This document shows, one piece after another, positions 46,419 to 55,728 of a stretch of DNA of 64,000 bases. Source of the stretch: Nostoc edaphicum CCNP1411 (GTDB lineage: Bacteria; Cyanobacteriota; Cyanobacteriia; Cyanobacteriales; Nostocaceae); the NCBI RefSeq assembly GCF_014023275.1, contig NZ_CP054698.1, positions 1,054,001 through 1,118,000 on the forward strand, written 5' to 3'. Position numbers and translations under genes: made by a program. Numbering within the stretch: the first letter of the stretch is position 1; each line of letters begins with the position of its first letter. The notes beneath the pieces were generated by a model, which saw only the letters and a list, made by a program, of their open reading frames with translations, had not been told where the DNA came from and made no database searches.

Positions 46419-46530
46419 AGTTGTTTCATATAGATATTCAATAATTGCCATGCCCCATGCCCCATGCCCAATGCCCAATTCCCAATGCCCCATGCCCCAT
46501 GCCCCATTCCCCATTTCCCATTCTCAATTC
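46285..46530. repeat. heptamer repeat clusters (GGGGCAT/GGGCATT)
   Basis: Two clusters of GCCCCAT/GCCCAAT heptamers: one inside the zinc-ribbon gene (46292-46325) and one between it and the Hsp70 gene (46448-46530). They belong to the STRR class. Confidence 0.8.
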
Positions 46531-48275
46531 GTGCTGATATAGTAAAGAAAATCTTCCAGTTCTGTTTGTAACTGGGTTAATTCTGGGCTATTGTCAGCGA
46601 TCGCATTTTCAATCTGGTCTAATAAGTCTTGTAGTTCCTCTGCTTGTTCTTCGTCTACAGTAAGAAGTGCTTGCCCCGCGCCATTTAAAAGTGCTGCCAA
46701 TTCTGGAGTGATTTCTACAGACTCGATTGAATCTTCTGCGGAGATTTCAATTGTTTCATCACTTTCAAATAATGCTTCTAAATCTGCCCTTGCTTGCTTC
46801 AATTCATGGCTGGAAAGTTTCTGTATCCCTGCATTATTTACTACTAGCGTCCCTTGTTGCCCTTTGCCTTTTTCGGTGGTGGTGACGGTGAGAATACCAT
46901 TCAGGTCAAAGTCAAAGTGAACTTCAACTTGAATCCCTCCTGCTGGCTTGGGTGGTAAGTTCTCCACTCTAAAGGAACCTAGAGGAACATTTTCTTCGGC
47001 GATCGCATTTTCACCTTGGAAAACTTCAATTTCTACCGCGTCTTGCTCATCAAACAAGGTGGAATAAACATGAGAGCGGGAAACGGGAACAACGCTATTG
47101 CGCGGAATAATCACACTAAAGTAACCTGGCATAATACCCATTGGTGTAGGCACAGCCGCAGCAATGCCGAGGGAATGGGGAATTACATCTACAAGAATGG
47201 CGTCCACAGATTCACCTACTAGCACCCCCGCTTGCAAAGCTGCTCCTAAAGCTACACAAAGGTCTGGTTGAATACCATCAGTAGGGGTTTGTCCCAGATG
47301 CTCTGCGATCATTTCTTGCACCAAAGGAATGCGTGTAGAACCACCAACTAGAATAATTCGGTCAATTTCATCGGCTTCCAGGTTAGCGTCTGTGAGGGCG
47401 CGGTCAATTGCCTCTAGGGTTTCTTCTAATAGTGGGCGAATCGACTTTTCAAAATCTGCTCGCGCTACTTCTGTCTCTAGATGTAGTGCAGTTTTGCCTT
47501 TACTACCCAAAAATGCTTCCCGGACTGTAGCAAAGGCATGGGAACTCAGGTCAATTTTTAACTGCTCTGCGGCTCTCAGGAGACGCGCTTGGGTTGCGGC
47601 ATCATCCGGCACATCTACCCCATGCTGTTTGCGGAATAGATCCGCCAAATGGAGTTGCAAAAGCCTGTCGAAATCATCTCCACCCAAGCGATTATTGCCA
47701 TGACTAGCTAATACTTCGGTGACTTCGCCCGTAATTTCAACTACCGACACGTCAAAAGTACCACCTCCCAAGTCATAAACTACAATTCGTTCTGTCTCTT
47801 CGGAGCGCAAATCATAAGCTAAAGCCGCCGCCGTGGGTTCATTGATAATTTGCAGTACTTCCAAACCAGCAATCTCACCAGCCGTTTTAGTTGCTTGTCG
47901 TTGAGCATCTGTAAAATAAGCTGGAACCGTAATTACTGCTTGGGTAATTGTTTCCCCTAAAACATTCTCAGCCCGTTGTTTCAGGGCGCGGAGAATAATA
48001 GCGGAAACTTCATGAGGTAAGTATTCTTTATCTCCAAAAGTGGTTTTATGGTCAGTTCCCATCCAGCGCTTAATTGACTTGACAGTGCGTTCAGGTGCTG
48101 CTGCATACTGACGGAGGGCTTCGCGTCCCACCAGCAGTTTCCCTGTATCGCTAAATCCCACACAGGAAGGTAAAATCAGGTCGCCATCTTCACCTGCTAA
48201 TACTCGCACCTGTCCGTTTTCGACGATCGCCACTTCGGAATTAGTTGTACCTAAGTCAATACCAACTGCTTTCAT
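46524..48275 (-). CDS. Hsp70 family (DnaK-like) chaperone
   Basis: 583 residues. The ATPase signatures are GIDLGTTNSEVAIV, VYDLGGGTFDVSV and IILVGGSTRIPLVQEMI, followed by a substrate-binding domain with PLGSFRVENLPPKPAGG and LTVTTTEKGKG. The C-terminal lid is short and acidic, so this is one of the variant Hsp70s of cyanobacteria rather than the main DnaK of about 635 residues. No DnaJ or GrpE is nearby. It lies between the histidine kinase and small protein upstream and the zinc-ribbon TPR protein downstream, all on one strand. Confidence 0.9.
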   Translation of the reverse strand: MKAVGIDLGTTNSEVAIVENGQVRVLAGEDGDLILPSCVGFSDTGKLLVGREALRQYAAAPERTVKSIKRWMGTDHKTTFGDKEYLPHEVSAIILRALKQRAENVLGETITQAVITVPAYFTDAQRQATKTAGEIAGLEVLQIINEPTAAALAYDLRSEETERIVVYDLGGGTFDVSVVEITGEVTEVLASHGNNRLGGDDFDRLLQLHLADLFRKQHGVDVPDDAATQARLLRAAEQLKIDLSSHAFATVREAFLGSKGKTALHLETEVARADFEKSIRPLLEETLEAIDRALTDANLEADEIDRIILVGGSTRIPLVQEMIAEHLGQTPTDGIQPDLCVALGAALQAGVLVGESVDAILVDVIPHSLGIAAAVPTPMGIMPGYFSVIIPRNSVVPVSRSHVYSTLFDEQDAVEIEVFQGENAIAEENVPLGSFRVENLPPKPAGGIQVEVHFDFDLNGILTVTTTEKGKGQQGTLVVNNAGIQKLSSHELKQARADLEALFESDETIEISAEDSIESVEITPELAALLNGAGQALLTVDEEQAEELQDLLDQIENAIADNSPELTQLQTELEDFLYYISTN

Positions 48276-48291
48276 AAAATTCCAAGTTAGG

Positions 48292-48513
48292 TTAAAAGTT
48301 ATTTGCCCCTAGTTTTAACTCTGCGGTGCAATTGCGCGGAGTGCAGTGCCCTTTGGGCGATCGCAAAATATTGTATTTTTGAAGCATGACAGCTTCACCA
48401 TTTAGATACAAGGTTACATGATATTGACCGCTGCGGTATAGTCGTAGCCAAATGTGACTTATTTTGTCATAATAAGCGCCACCTAAAGGATATGATAAAT
48501 GCTGAAATCGAGA
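48292..48513 (-). CDS. small protein between histidine kinase and Hsp70, unrecognised
   Basis: 73 residues from ATG 48513 (MSRFQHLSYPLGGAYY); an upstream ATG at 48537 overlaps the kinase stop by eight bases and is also possible. The middle (HIWLRLYRSGQYHVTLYLNGE) looks like a beta-hairpin. The last 25 residues come from a HIP1-containing spacer and look degenerate. Placement suggests co-transcription with its neighbours. Confidence 0.5.
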   Translation of the reverse strand, partial: SRFQHLSYPLGGAYYDKISHIWLRLYRSGQYHVTLYLNGEAVMLQKYNILRSPKGHCTPRNCTAELKLGANNF

Positions 48514-48529
48514 CATAATTTGTGCTGAT

Positions 48530-50521
48530 TCAATCAATCCTCTGAGCTTTTACAGGAATCTTAATCAGAAACTTTGTGCCTTGCCCGATTGTGGAGTCAC
48601 ACGAAAGATTACCGCCATGCTTCTCAGTTACAATTTGATAACTCATAAACAAACCCAAACCAGTGCCCTTGCCAACGGGCTTGGTGGTGAAGAAAGGATC
48701 AAATAGTTTAGAGCGAATTTCTTTTGAAATGCCTATTCCATTGTCAGAAATCATAATCATCACTTGGTTTATATCGAGTTGACGAGTCTGAATCCAGATG
48801 ACATTGGGGTTGGCTGAAATGTCTTGAAACAAACGCCCCTGATTAGATTCTTCTAATGCATCAACAGCATTGCTCAAAAGATTCATAAACACTTGATTCA
48901 GGGAGCCAGCATCACATTCAATCAGTGGTAACTGACCATACTCTTTAATAACTTGGATTTGTGGGCGATCGGCTGTCGCTTGCAATCGATGTTGCAAAAT
49001 CACCAAGGTACTATCAATCCCTTGATGAATTTCTACCGCTTTCAATTCGGCTTCATCCAAGCGTGAGAAGTTCCTCAGCGATAACACAATAGTACAGATA
49101 CGCTCGGTACCAATTTTCATGGACTGAAGAATCTTGGCCAAATCTTCCCGTAAAAAGTCCAGTTCAAGTTTATCCAATTCTGCGTGCAGGGCAATAGGTG
49201 GATTGGGATAGTGCTGTTGGTAAACTTGCAATGCTCTCAACAAGCCTTGGATATGCTCAGAAAGATAAGTCAAGTTGCCATCAATGAAACTAACCGGGTT
49301 ATTGATTTCATGGGCAATTCCAGCCACCATCTGTCCCAATGCAGACATTTTTTCACTCTGAATCATCTGCAATTGAGTCCGTTTGAGTGTTTGTAAGGTT
49401 TGCTTGAGAGTCGTATTCTTTTGATTTAATTCTTCTGTTCTCTGCTGAACTCGAACTTCCAGAGTTTCATTGGTTCTGGCTAATTCGGCAAAAGCTAAAC
49501 GCAGCTTGGTTTCTGCTTGTGTTCGTTCTGCGATCGTTGCTGTCAGCACAAGAATGGTGAGTGTAATCACGCCAATAAACGATTGTAGTTGGAGCAAAGA
49601 TTGGTTGAGATCCGCAGCGACAAAACCACCTTTGCTATTGACAGTTGCGATCACTGCGATCGCAGCCACAATAAAAGTTAACAGCGTTGCACCCGGTTGC
49701 CCCAGTCGAAAGGCAGACCAGATCAACACCGGAATCAACATATACTCCAGCTGATATCCCTCACCAAAAGCAACTTTGGTGATGAGAATGACCAACGCCA
49801 TTAGGATAACTGGCTCTACAATTAACCATAATCTGAAACGGCGTGAGTTTGCTCTTGAGTGTCGAAGATGAGGGAGATTTTCAGAATCCTCTGAGATTGA
49901 ACTGAGGGATAACCATTGCCCGCTTGAATGTCGGTTTTTTTGAATGAATTGTCCCCAACTAAGCAGAATCGGGCTGACGATAAAAATTCCCGAAACATTA
50001 GAAATCCACCAGGTTAACCAGACTGTCCCATACGCTGTCCAGGGAACTTTATCACTCAATGCCAAGCAAGCCACTCCCACAGTTGCATTGATGATCGGCC
50101 CCACCATGCCGGTTAAGATCAAAAATTTGAACACGTCGGTGACACGTTCCAAGGGATAGTTAAAGTTGGTAGTTTTCCGTAGCAGGAAGGCTCCCAACAG
50201 AGTCCCCAGGGTTGTTCCGATCGCAATTCCCAGAACTGGCAGCGTTGAAATCACCAAAGATAAGAAACTTGTTGGATCTCGGAACGCCCAAAAGTTGGCG
50301 AGAAATGAACCCAACAAAACACCGTATCCGATCCAGTTACCAAACAACAGAACAGCCCCAGCAGCAATCCCATCGGGGGGCCAAACTGGAGTTACATCTT
50401 GGGGTGTGGAGGCAAGATGCCGTGAAATTTCAGCCATTCCATAGTAGGCGATCGCCAAAACAACGGTGCCTCCGATTTGCCTTAGCCTATAAGAGAATAT
50501 AGGGGATTTTTGCTGAATCAT
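48530..50521 (-). CDS. MASE1-domain sensor histidine kinase
   Basis: 663 residues. An N-terminal MASE1 membrane sensor with 8 or more segments (about 12-320; starts YRLRQIGGTVVLAIAYYG and includes VWPPDGIAAGAVLLFG) is followed by a coiled coil (about 335-385), the phospho-acceptor box MVAGIAHEINNPVSF, and a HATPase with N box (FMNLLSNAVDAL), G1 (ISDNGIGIS) and G2 (GKGTGLGLFMSYQIV). No receiver domain and no response regulator nearby, so its partner is unlinked. The signal for MASE1 is unknown. Confidence 0.9.
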   Translation of the reverse strand: MIQQKSPIFSYRLRQIGGTVVLAIAYYGMAEISRHLASTPQDVTPVWPPDGIAAGAVLLFGNWIGYGVLLGSFLANFWAFRDPTSFLSLVISTLPVLGIAIGTTLGTLLGAFLLRKTTNFNYPLERVTDVFKFLILTGMVGPIINATVGVACLALSDKVPWTAYGTVWLTWWISNVSGIFIVSPILLSWGQFIQKNRHSSGQWLSLSSISEDSENLPHLRHSRANSRRFRLWLIVEPVILMALVILITKVAFGEGYQLEYMLIPVLIWSAFRLGQPGATLLTFIVAAIAVIATVNSKGGFVAADLNQSLLQLQSFIGVITLTILVLTATIAERTQAETKLRLAFAELARTNETLEVRVQQRTEELNQKNTTLKQTLQTLKRTQLQMIQSEKMSALGQMVAGIAHEINNPVSFIDGNLTYLSEHIQGLLRALQVYQQHYPNPPIALHAELDKLELDFLREDLAKILQSMKIGTERICTIVLSLRNFSRLDEAELKAVEIHQGIDSTLVILQHRLQATADRPQIQVIKEYGQLPLIECDAGSLNQVFMNLLSNAVDALEESNQGRLFQDISANPNVIWIQTRQLDINQVMIMISDNGIGISKEIRSKLFDPFFTTKPVGKGTGLGLFMSYQIVTEKHGGNLSCDSTIGQGTKFLIKIPVKAQRID

Positions 50522-50823
50522 CTGTTTAGTGGCTGCTTGATATCAACGTTGTTTTCTAAACATAGAATGCCCTTTCCTCTTAAGACCGAAACATAAAGCA
50601 GTGATGAAAGTAGTTTTTGAAGAAGAATTCAGAAGTCAGAAGCAAAGCCGGAGACGCTCCGCCTCCGGTCAGCAATCTTGACGCTCAATGACTCGCTTTC
50701 CACAACGCTATCAGTCGGGGATTCAGACCGGCGCAGGAATTGTTGCTTAAGAACATGGTGGAAAATCTGTCCGCAGCTCCCTAGATTAGAGATAATATTT
50801 CCAAGCAATAACTCTCAAAAGCC
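50522..50823. other. intergenic region, 302 bp
   Basis: Short inverted repeat GCCGGAGACGCTCCGCCTCCGGT around 50654-50678 (arms GCCGGAG/CTCCGGT) and a GAATTCAGAAGTCAGA unit. Promoter region for the divergent kinase and Uma2 genes; no motif resolved. Confidence 0.4.
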
Positions 50824-51444
50824 ATGACTCAAGCTATACCCAAGCTAGTAACCTTTGAGGAATTCGTCGATTGGCTACCCGAAAATTCAGCGGTTCGCTA
50901 CGAACTACATAACGGAGACATTGTTGAGATGGCGCAACCAGTAGGGGAACACGAAGAAGTAAAGGGTTTTTTGACAATAAAGCTTAGTGCTTTAATTGAC
51001 CGATTAAGCCTCTCTTACGTTATTCCTAACCAAGCTATAGTTAGACCTCCTGAAAAAGATTCTGGTTACTTCCCAGATGTTTTGGTGTTAAACCGTGCAA
51101 ATCTAGCAAACGAAAAATTATGGAAAAAACAATCTATCGTGAGTTTGGGTGCATCGATACCTTTGGCAATTGAGGTTGTATCAACTAACTGGCGGGACGA
51201 TTACTATTTAAAATACGCTGACTATGAAGAGATGGGTATCTCGGAATACTGGATTGTCGATTATGCTGGCTTGGGTGGACGTAATTTTATTGGCAATCCT
51301 AAACAACCGACAATTTCTGTCTGTAACTTAGTTGATGGAGAATATCAGATAAGTAAGTTTCGAGATAGCGATCGCATTATTTCTCAAACTTTTTCCGAAT
51401 TGAATCTCACCCCAAACCAGATTTTTCAGGCTGGTGTGATGTAG
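50824..51444 (+). CDS. Uma2 family (DUF820) endonuclease-like protein
   Basis: 206 residues, clearly a paralogue of the copy at 7894-8517 (shared TFxEFxxWxPENSxxRYELH start, IEVVSTNWRDDYYLKYADYE and GNPKQPTIS). PD-(D/E)XK residues kept. Converges with the cupin gene four bases downstream. Confidence 0.88.
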   Translation: MTQAIPKLVTFEEFVDWLPENSAVRYELHNGDIVEMAQPVGEHEEVKGFLTIKLSALIDRLSLSYVIPNQAIVRPPEKDSGYFPDVLVLNRANLANEKLWKKQSIVSLGASIPLAIEVVSTNWRDDYYLKYADYEEMGISEYWIVDYAGLGGRNFIGNPKQPTISVCNLVDGEYQISKFRDSDRIISQTFSELNLTPNQIFQAGVM

Positions 51445-51448
51445 CGTT

Positions 51449-51796
51449 TTAAGCTGATATTTCCACTCGTAAACCAAAATATGTCAAAACAAGCTCAGTT
51501 GAGCCACTATTGACAACTTCATGTACTTCTCCTGGTTCTATGGCTACGCAGTTTCCCGGAAGTAGGGGGTATTCTTTACCATCAATGTGAATTACTCCTG
51601 AACCAGCTTCCACAAAGAAGACTTCACACATATCTTGATGCGCGTGTGCTGGTGCGGTTTGTCCGGGAGCAAAACGCGCTTGAGAAAAGTTAGTCAGGTG
51701 AGGTAAATCGCCAAAGCGTAGCATTACCTTTTTCTTGATTTCGGGATTGTGAGAAACAGACTCTTCAGGCAAGTTTTTCAGAGAAGTGGTAATCAT
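51449..51796 (-). CDS. cupin domain protein
   Basis: 115 residues, a single cupin barrel. Metal ligands are visible in HAHQDMCEVFFV (two His and the Glu) and in EPGEVHEVV (the last His). Its start overlaps the stop of the PEP-synthase-like gene by four bases, so it is translationally coupled. Such cupins sense or modify small ligands; the substrate is unknown. Confidence 0.85.
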   Translation of the reverse strand: MITTSLKNLPEESVSHNPEIKKKVMLRFGDLPHLTNFSQARFAPGQTAPAHAHQDMCEVFFVEAGSGVIHIDGKEYPLLPGNCVAIEPGEVHEVVNSGSTELVLTYFGLRVEISA

Positions 51797-54687
51797 TCGG
51801 GTCTTAAATCGTTAGATAATTCCACAATACCTCTAGACCCATCAATCCGTACCCGCTGACCATCTTGCAAAATCCATGTAGCACCTCGCACATCCATGAC
51901 AGCGGGAATTCCATACTCACGAGCAACGATCGCACCGTGAGAAAGTCTGCCACCAGCTTCGGCTATTAATCCCCCAGCCCTTAATAACAATGGCGCCCAG
52001 CCGGAATCTGTGTAAGGCACTACCAGAATCGTATCTCGGTCAATCTCTGGAATATCTTGTAAATTTCGCAACACTTTCACTCGTCCTTCGGCTTGCCCGT
52101 GACTGGCTCCAATGCCTTGTAAAATTTGGTCAGAGTAGAGTGGAGAGGGAGCTAAGGGATGAGGAGGTGTATTACCGTAGACTAAAAAGGGTATTTGAAT
52201 AATCTCGCTATCTTGCACAAATTGCGATCGCCTAAATTCCACTAACTTATCTAACTGCTCAATTAAGCTGGCATCTTCATCCACAATTAGACGCCGCACT
52301 TCATCAAAGTTGACAAAAAAGATATCGCCTGTTTTCCTGAGTAAGCCGGACTTTAACCAAACCTTTTCTAAAGCGACAAAACTCCAACGCAATTCAGCCA
52401 AAAGCCGTGAATAAACTTCGGTAACTCGTCCTTTGATATCTACGCGGCGTTGCACAAAAGAACGTTTGCGCTTAACAGCAAAGATACTATTAATCGCATC
52501 TTTTGCCCCTGCTTGTGGTTCGTTCCCCTGCATTAACTGCACAAACATCTGCTTGATCATCTGGGGATTCTCCCGCCAAGTGGGAACGGAGATATCAGTT
52601 CCCACTTCACTTAAATAGCCGTAATCCTGAAGCAATTCGTTAAATTCTTCTAGGATCTTTTCTCCCTCTGGGGTTTGCTTTAATTGCTCAAATACCTGCT
52701 GTGGCTCAAAATTCTGCAATACCTGCTTGGCATCTGTAGCTATTGCACTGAGCGATCGCAATGCCGCTACTTCTGGGGTAACACTGTTATCAATCTGGCT
52801 ATCCTTTACCCGAAAAATCGCCTGTCTCAGGGCTGCACTTAAGGGAGCTAAAATGCTGTAATACGTACCATGACGTAGCAACTCCAGAATAAAATCAATT
52901 CTTGCCAACAGCTTGCCTGGTTCCAAGTTATCTATATCTTCCTGTGCCAACTGTGACAAACCAGGAATGAAGCGTTGATGATAATCCTGCTTGAAATCCT
53001 TTTCTAAACTTAATTCCCGCTTCAGCAACTTCCCTAGTCCTGGCAAATTTTCCCAGGTTGATTGCAAGGACGGTTTACTTAATTTAGCTCCTCTGGTTAA
53101 AAATTCCAAACTTTCCGGCGGCAGTCCCATCCGGATAAAAATATCTCCTAAGAGGGATGCATTAAAGTAGGCTCTAGAATAATGCAGAGTTGCTGTCTCG
53201 GCAAAATCTAACCCCAAGGCGCGATCGCCTAAAACTAAAGTAAACAGTTCTCCCCAAACTCCACAAGTTAAGGGACGATTAATTGACCATGTTAAGGGGT
53301 GAATTACTCCGGGAATCACTTCAGCAGCGATTTTGCGTGTCCACATGGGCAACAGAGTGGTGATCGGTCGAGATTGCAATACCCAGAGTGTTTGACCGTC
53401 ATAACTCCACTCAATATCTTGAGGAGTGCCATGATAACGTTTTTCGAGTCGGTAGGCTAAGTATGCAACTTGCTTGATTAATGATTGTGGGACTCGTCCT
53501 TCACCCTCTAATTGTACAGAGTAAGAATTTTCAGTTTCAACGACAAAAGCGCGATATTGTTCTGGTGTGACTTTTCCCGAAACGACTTGCGTCGGGCTGC
53601 CTGGAAGGGCTTCGATGATAATAGCATCACCTTGCTGGGTAATGGGATCGCGGCTGAAAGCGACGCCAGAATATACACTCTGGACTTGTTGCTGAATCAA
53701 CACAGCCATTGCTGTATCATTTAAGCCGCGATCGCGCCGATATTGGACAGCAGATGGATGATTATAAGAAGTTTTAACTTGAGCGATCGCTGCTTGTAAT
53801 GCCTCTGGGCTGGTAACATTTAAAACTGTTTCATATTGTCCAGCGGCGGAAGCGTTTTCTGAGTCTTCTCCAATAGCCGAGGAACGTACCACTAGGGGGG
53901 ATAATTCTGATGGCTGGAGAAATTCTGTCAACCCTTGGGGATCGTCAATTGGGGCGAGTACCCACCCCTTCGGAACTGAATAGCCCCAGCGCTTAATTTG
54001 AGATAACGTAGCTGCCTTTTCTCCGACGATGGCAGCATCCAACTCTTCATCTAAAGAAACCATTGTGCGATCGCCGCGTAAAAATTCCAACATCGCTTGC
54101 GATTCTGTTTGTGCCTCTTGGGCTGGCAGATTCATATCATCAGGAATTTTGGTGTAAATCCAGGCCATTAAAGCAGCTAAAGCGACAGCAGCCAACATTC
54201 TGGGGATATCGCTCAGGTGCAGAAGGGTTACAAACAGAGGAAAGAGCAATAAAACTCCAAATTTAACTACCTTTCTTGATTGCAGAATTGTAAAACTAAT
54301 ACCTGCAAAGAAAGATACAAATATTGCCACCAGTGGATCATGTACGACAAATCCCCAGACAACATTTGTCGTACCTGCCCCTCTGCCTATCCAGTATCTA
54401 CCAATTACCAGAGCGATCAGGGCAATTAATTCCCAAGACGAGCCATCTGGGAAGAAAGCGCGGCTGAGTAAGACTGCCGCAACTCCTTTCAAAGCCTCTG
54501 ACAAGACTGCTAGAATTCCGACAACTTTTCCGCCATGATAAAAGGCAGCCGATACACTAATATTTTTTGTGCCGAGCTGTGATAATTGCTTCCGCTTCAG
54601 GGCGTAAGTAATCCATGCAATCAGGGGTAATCCGCCCAAGAGGGGGCAGATAATTAAAATAACTAAAACACCCCAAGGTTCAAACAT
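51793..54687 (-). CDS. PlsY-like membrane domain fused to PEP synthase/PPDK-like domains
   Basis: 964 residues. The N-terminal part (about 1-180) has six membrane segments and resembles the glycerol-3-phosphate acyltransferase PlsY family (GRYWIGRGAGTTNVVWG, similar to the PlsY SGNIGATN loop). Residues about 215-450 match the PEP synthase/PPDK ATP-binding domain (VGEKAATLSQIKRWGYSVPK, VVRSSAIGEDSENASAAGQY, DIEWSYDGQTLWVLQSRPIT). A helical middle region follows, then a PEP-utiliser phosphohistidine domain with GGRLSHGAIVAREYGIPAV. The C-terminal PEP-binding barrel of true PEP synthase is absent, as in rifampicin phosphotransferase-type enzymes. A phosphotransfer to a lipid-related or small substrate is inferred. 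A TPPHPLAPSPLYS stretch at about 865 looks repeat-derived. Confidence 0.75.
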   Translation of the reverse strand: MFEPWGVLVILIICPLLGGLPLIAWITYALKRKQLSQLGTKNISVSAAFYHGGKVVGILAVLSEALKGVAAVLLSRAFFPDGSSWELIALIALVIGRYWIGRGAGTTNVVWGFVVHDPLVAIFVSFFAGISFTILQSRKVVKFGVLLLFPLFVTLLHLSDIPRMLAAVALAALMAWIYTKIPDDMNLPAQEAQTESQAMLEFLRGDRTMVSLDEELDAAIVGEKAATLSQIKRWGYSVPKGWVLAPIDDPQGLTEFLQPSELSPLVVRSSAIGEDSENASAAGQYETVLNVTSPEALQAAIAQVKTSYNHPSAVQYRRDRGLNDTAMAVLIQQQVQSVYSGVAFSRDPITQQGDAIIIEALPGSPTQVVSGKVTPEQYRAFVVETENSYSVQLEGEGRVPQSLIKQVAYLAYRLEKRYHGTPQDIEWSYDGQTLWVLQSRPITTLLPMWTRKIAAEVIPGVIHPLTWSINRPLTCGVWGELFTLVLGDRALGLDFAETATLHYSRAYFNASLLGDIFIRMGLPPESLEFLTRGAKLSKPSLQSTWENLPGLGKLLKRELSLEKDFKQDYHQRFIPGLSQLAQEDIDNLEPGKLLARIDFILELLRHGTYYSILAPLSAALRQAIFRVKDSQIDNSVTPEVAALRSLSAIATDAKQVLQNFEPQQVFEQLKQTPEGEKILEEFNELLQDYGYLSEVGTDISVPTWRENPQMIKQMFVQLMQGNEPQAGAKDAINSIFAVKRKRSFVQRRVDIKGRVTEVYSRLLAELRWSFVALEKVWLKSGLLRKTGDIFFVNFDEVRRLIVDEDASLIEQLDKLVEFRRSQFVQDSEIIQIPFLVYGNTPPHPLAPSPLYSDQILQGIGASHGQAEGRVKVLRNLQDIPEIDRDTILVVPYTDSGWAPLLLRAGGLIAEAGGRLSHGAIVAREYGIPAVMDVRGATWILQDGQRVRIDGSRGIVELSNDLRPE

Positions 54688-55059
54688 TCTGGATTTTGGA
54701 TTTTAGATTTAAATTTTCCATCTAAAACCTCAAATCTCAAATCTAAAGTTTTTCTGAAATTTTTGATGGTGATTAGGGCGCTTTTATCGAAAAGAATTCA
54801 GGAGTCAGAATTCAGGAGTCAGAATTCAGGAGTCAGAATTCAGGAGAATATTTGATGAATGAATATACTAATCATACTAGACTCCTTATGCAGACAGGAT
54901 ATTTTAAGTTGCTCAACTACACAAACTAGCTTTTAAAACCAGCCGTCAAGCCTGTTTTACTTCTGAATTCTGGATTCTGGATTCTGTATTCTTCTTTAAG
55001 GACACTTGGCTACGACGGAAACCGTTTAAGACAAGTGTCCTTCTAGGCTACTAATGGTT
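54688..55059. repeat. intergenic repeat cluster (GAATTCAGGAGTCA and others)
   Basis: Four tandem 15-bp CAGGAGTCAGAATTC units at 54795-54845, TTTTAGATTT/AAATCTAAA arms at 54700-54750, GGATTCT repeats at 54970-54990, and an inverted repeat AAGGACACTTG/CAAGTGTCCTT (54998-55008 and 55032-55042) just after the small membrane-protein gene, perhaps its terminator. Confidence 0.65.
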
Positions 55060-55200
55060 TTAGTTTAGCGCATAGGCAGCTTGCAGCGCCCAGATTATGA
55101 GAGCAGCGATCGATCCCAAAAGCAACACGGTAGAGATGGTGACTACTTTTGGGGAATCTGCACCCTCAAATTTCATAATTCCTCGATTTAAGTCGGACAT
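55060..55200 (-). CDS. 46-residue single-span membrane protein
   Basis: Starts MSDLNRGIMKFEG, has one membrane span (TVLLLGSIAALIIWALQAAY) and ends ALN. AGAGGA lies 10-15 bases before the ATG at 55200. Composition and topology resemble the small subunits of photosynthetic or NDH-1 complexes, but I cannot assign it. A hairpin (54998-55042) follows the stop. Confidence 0.65.
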   Translation of the reverse strand: MSDLNRGIMKFEGADSPKVVTISTVLLLGSIAALIIWALQAAYALN

Positions 55201-55372
55201 AGCTTTGTAATCCTCTGTTGTTGGAGCATGAAACATTTGTCCGTTTTGATTGTAGTCCTTCTATTTGCAGATGATGTTAAATTCCCAATACTATTTTGTT
55301 TAACTTTCACAATTTTTAAAACCCCAAAATTACTTACTTCTCTAGAGGTATTAATTTTATTTATACAAAATG

Positions 55373-55440
55373 GAATGGGGAATGGGGAATGGGGAATGGG
55401 GAATGGGGAATGGGGAATGGGGAAGGGGGAATGGTGAATG
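55373..55440. repeat. heptamer repeat GGGGAAT, about 9 units
   Basis: Tandem GGGGAAT units with minor variants at the 3' end. STRR class. Confidence 0.85.
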
Positions 55441-55540
55441 GGTAGTTCACAAACTCAACTTTACGCGATGTGCAACTTAATATTCTGACCTCACTTCCAT
55501 TCCTCTCTCCTAGCTTGAAAAGTCAGATAAGCAAACAGGG

Positions 55541-55651
55541 CAATACGGTTCGGTTAAGGTTTTTTGATTAAAATTCTAGATCGCCAAGACGCAATAAATC
55601 GCCATATTATTGTAGAGACGGCGATTCATCGCGTCTCTTGCCTTAACCAAC
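55541..55651. repeat. dispersed palindromic repeat (CAATACGGTTCGG type), second copy
   Basis: Begins CAATACGGTTCGGTTAAGG and ends GCCTTAACCAA; shares the GAGACGGCGATTCATCG arm with the copy at 32435. Confidence 0.6.
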
Positions 55652-55728
55652 AGCATTGAGAGGTAAAAAGCAGGAGGCAGGAATTTTGAAACCCACGGAG
55701 GTGGGGCAAAGCCTGATATAGCTGTGGT

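Larger units (their letters stand above)
55201..55728. other. intergenic region with repeats
   Basis: Contains the GGGGAAT heptamer array (55373-55440) and the second copy of the dispersed CAATACGGTTCGG repeat (55541-55651). A forward frame at 55228-55437 is mostly heptamer-encoded and not a gene. Confidence 0.55.

Noticed and set aside
55228-55437. 69-codon frame ending in GNGEWGMGNG
   Set aside because: Second half is translated heptamer repeat; no family features.
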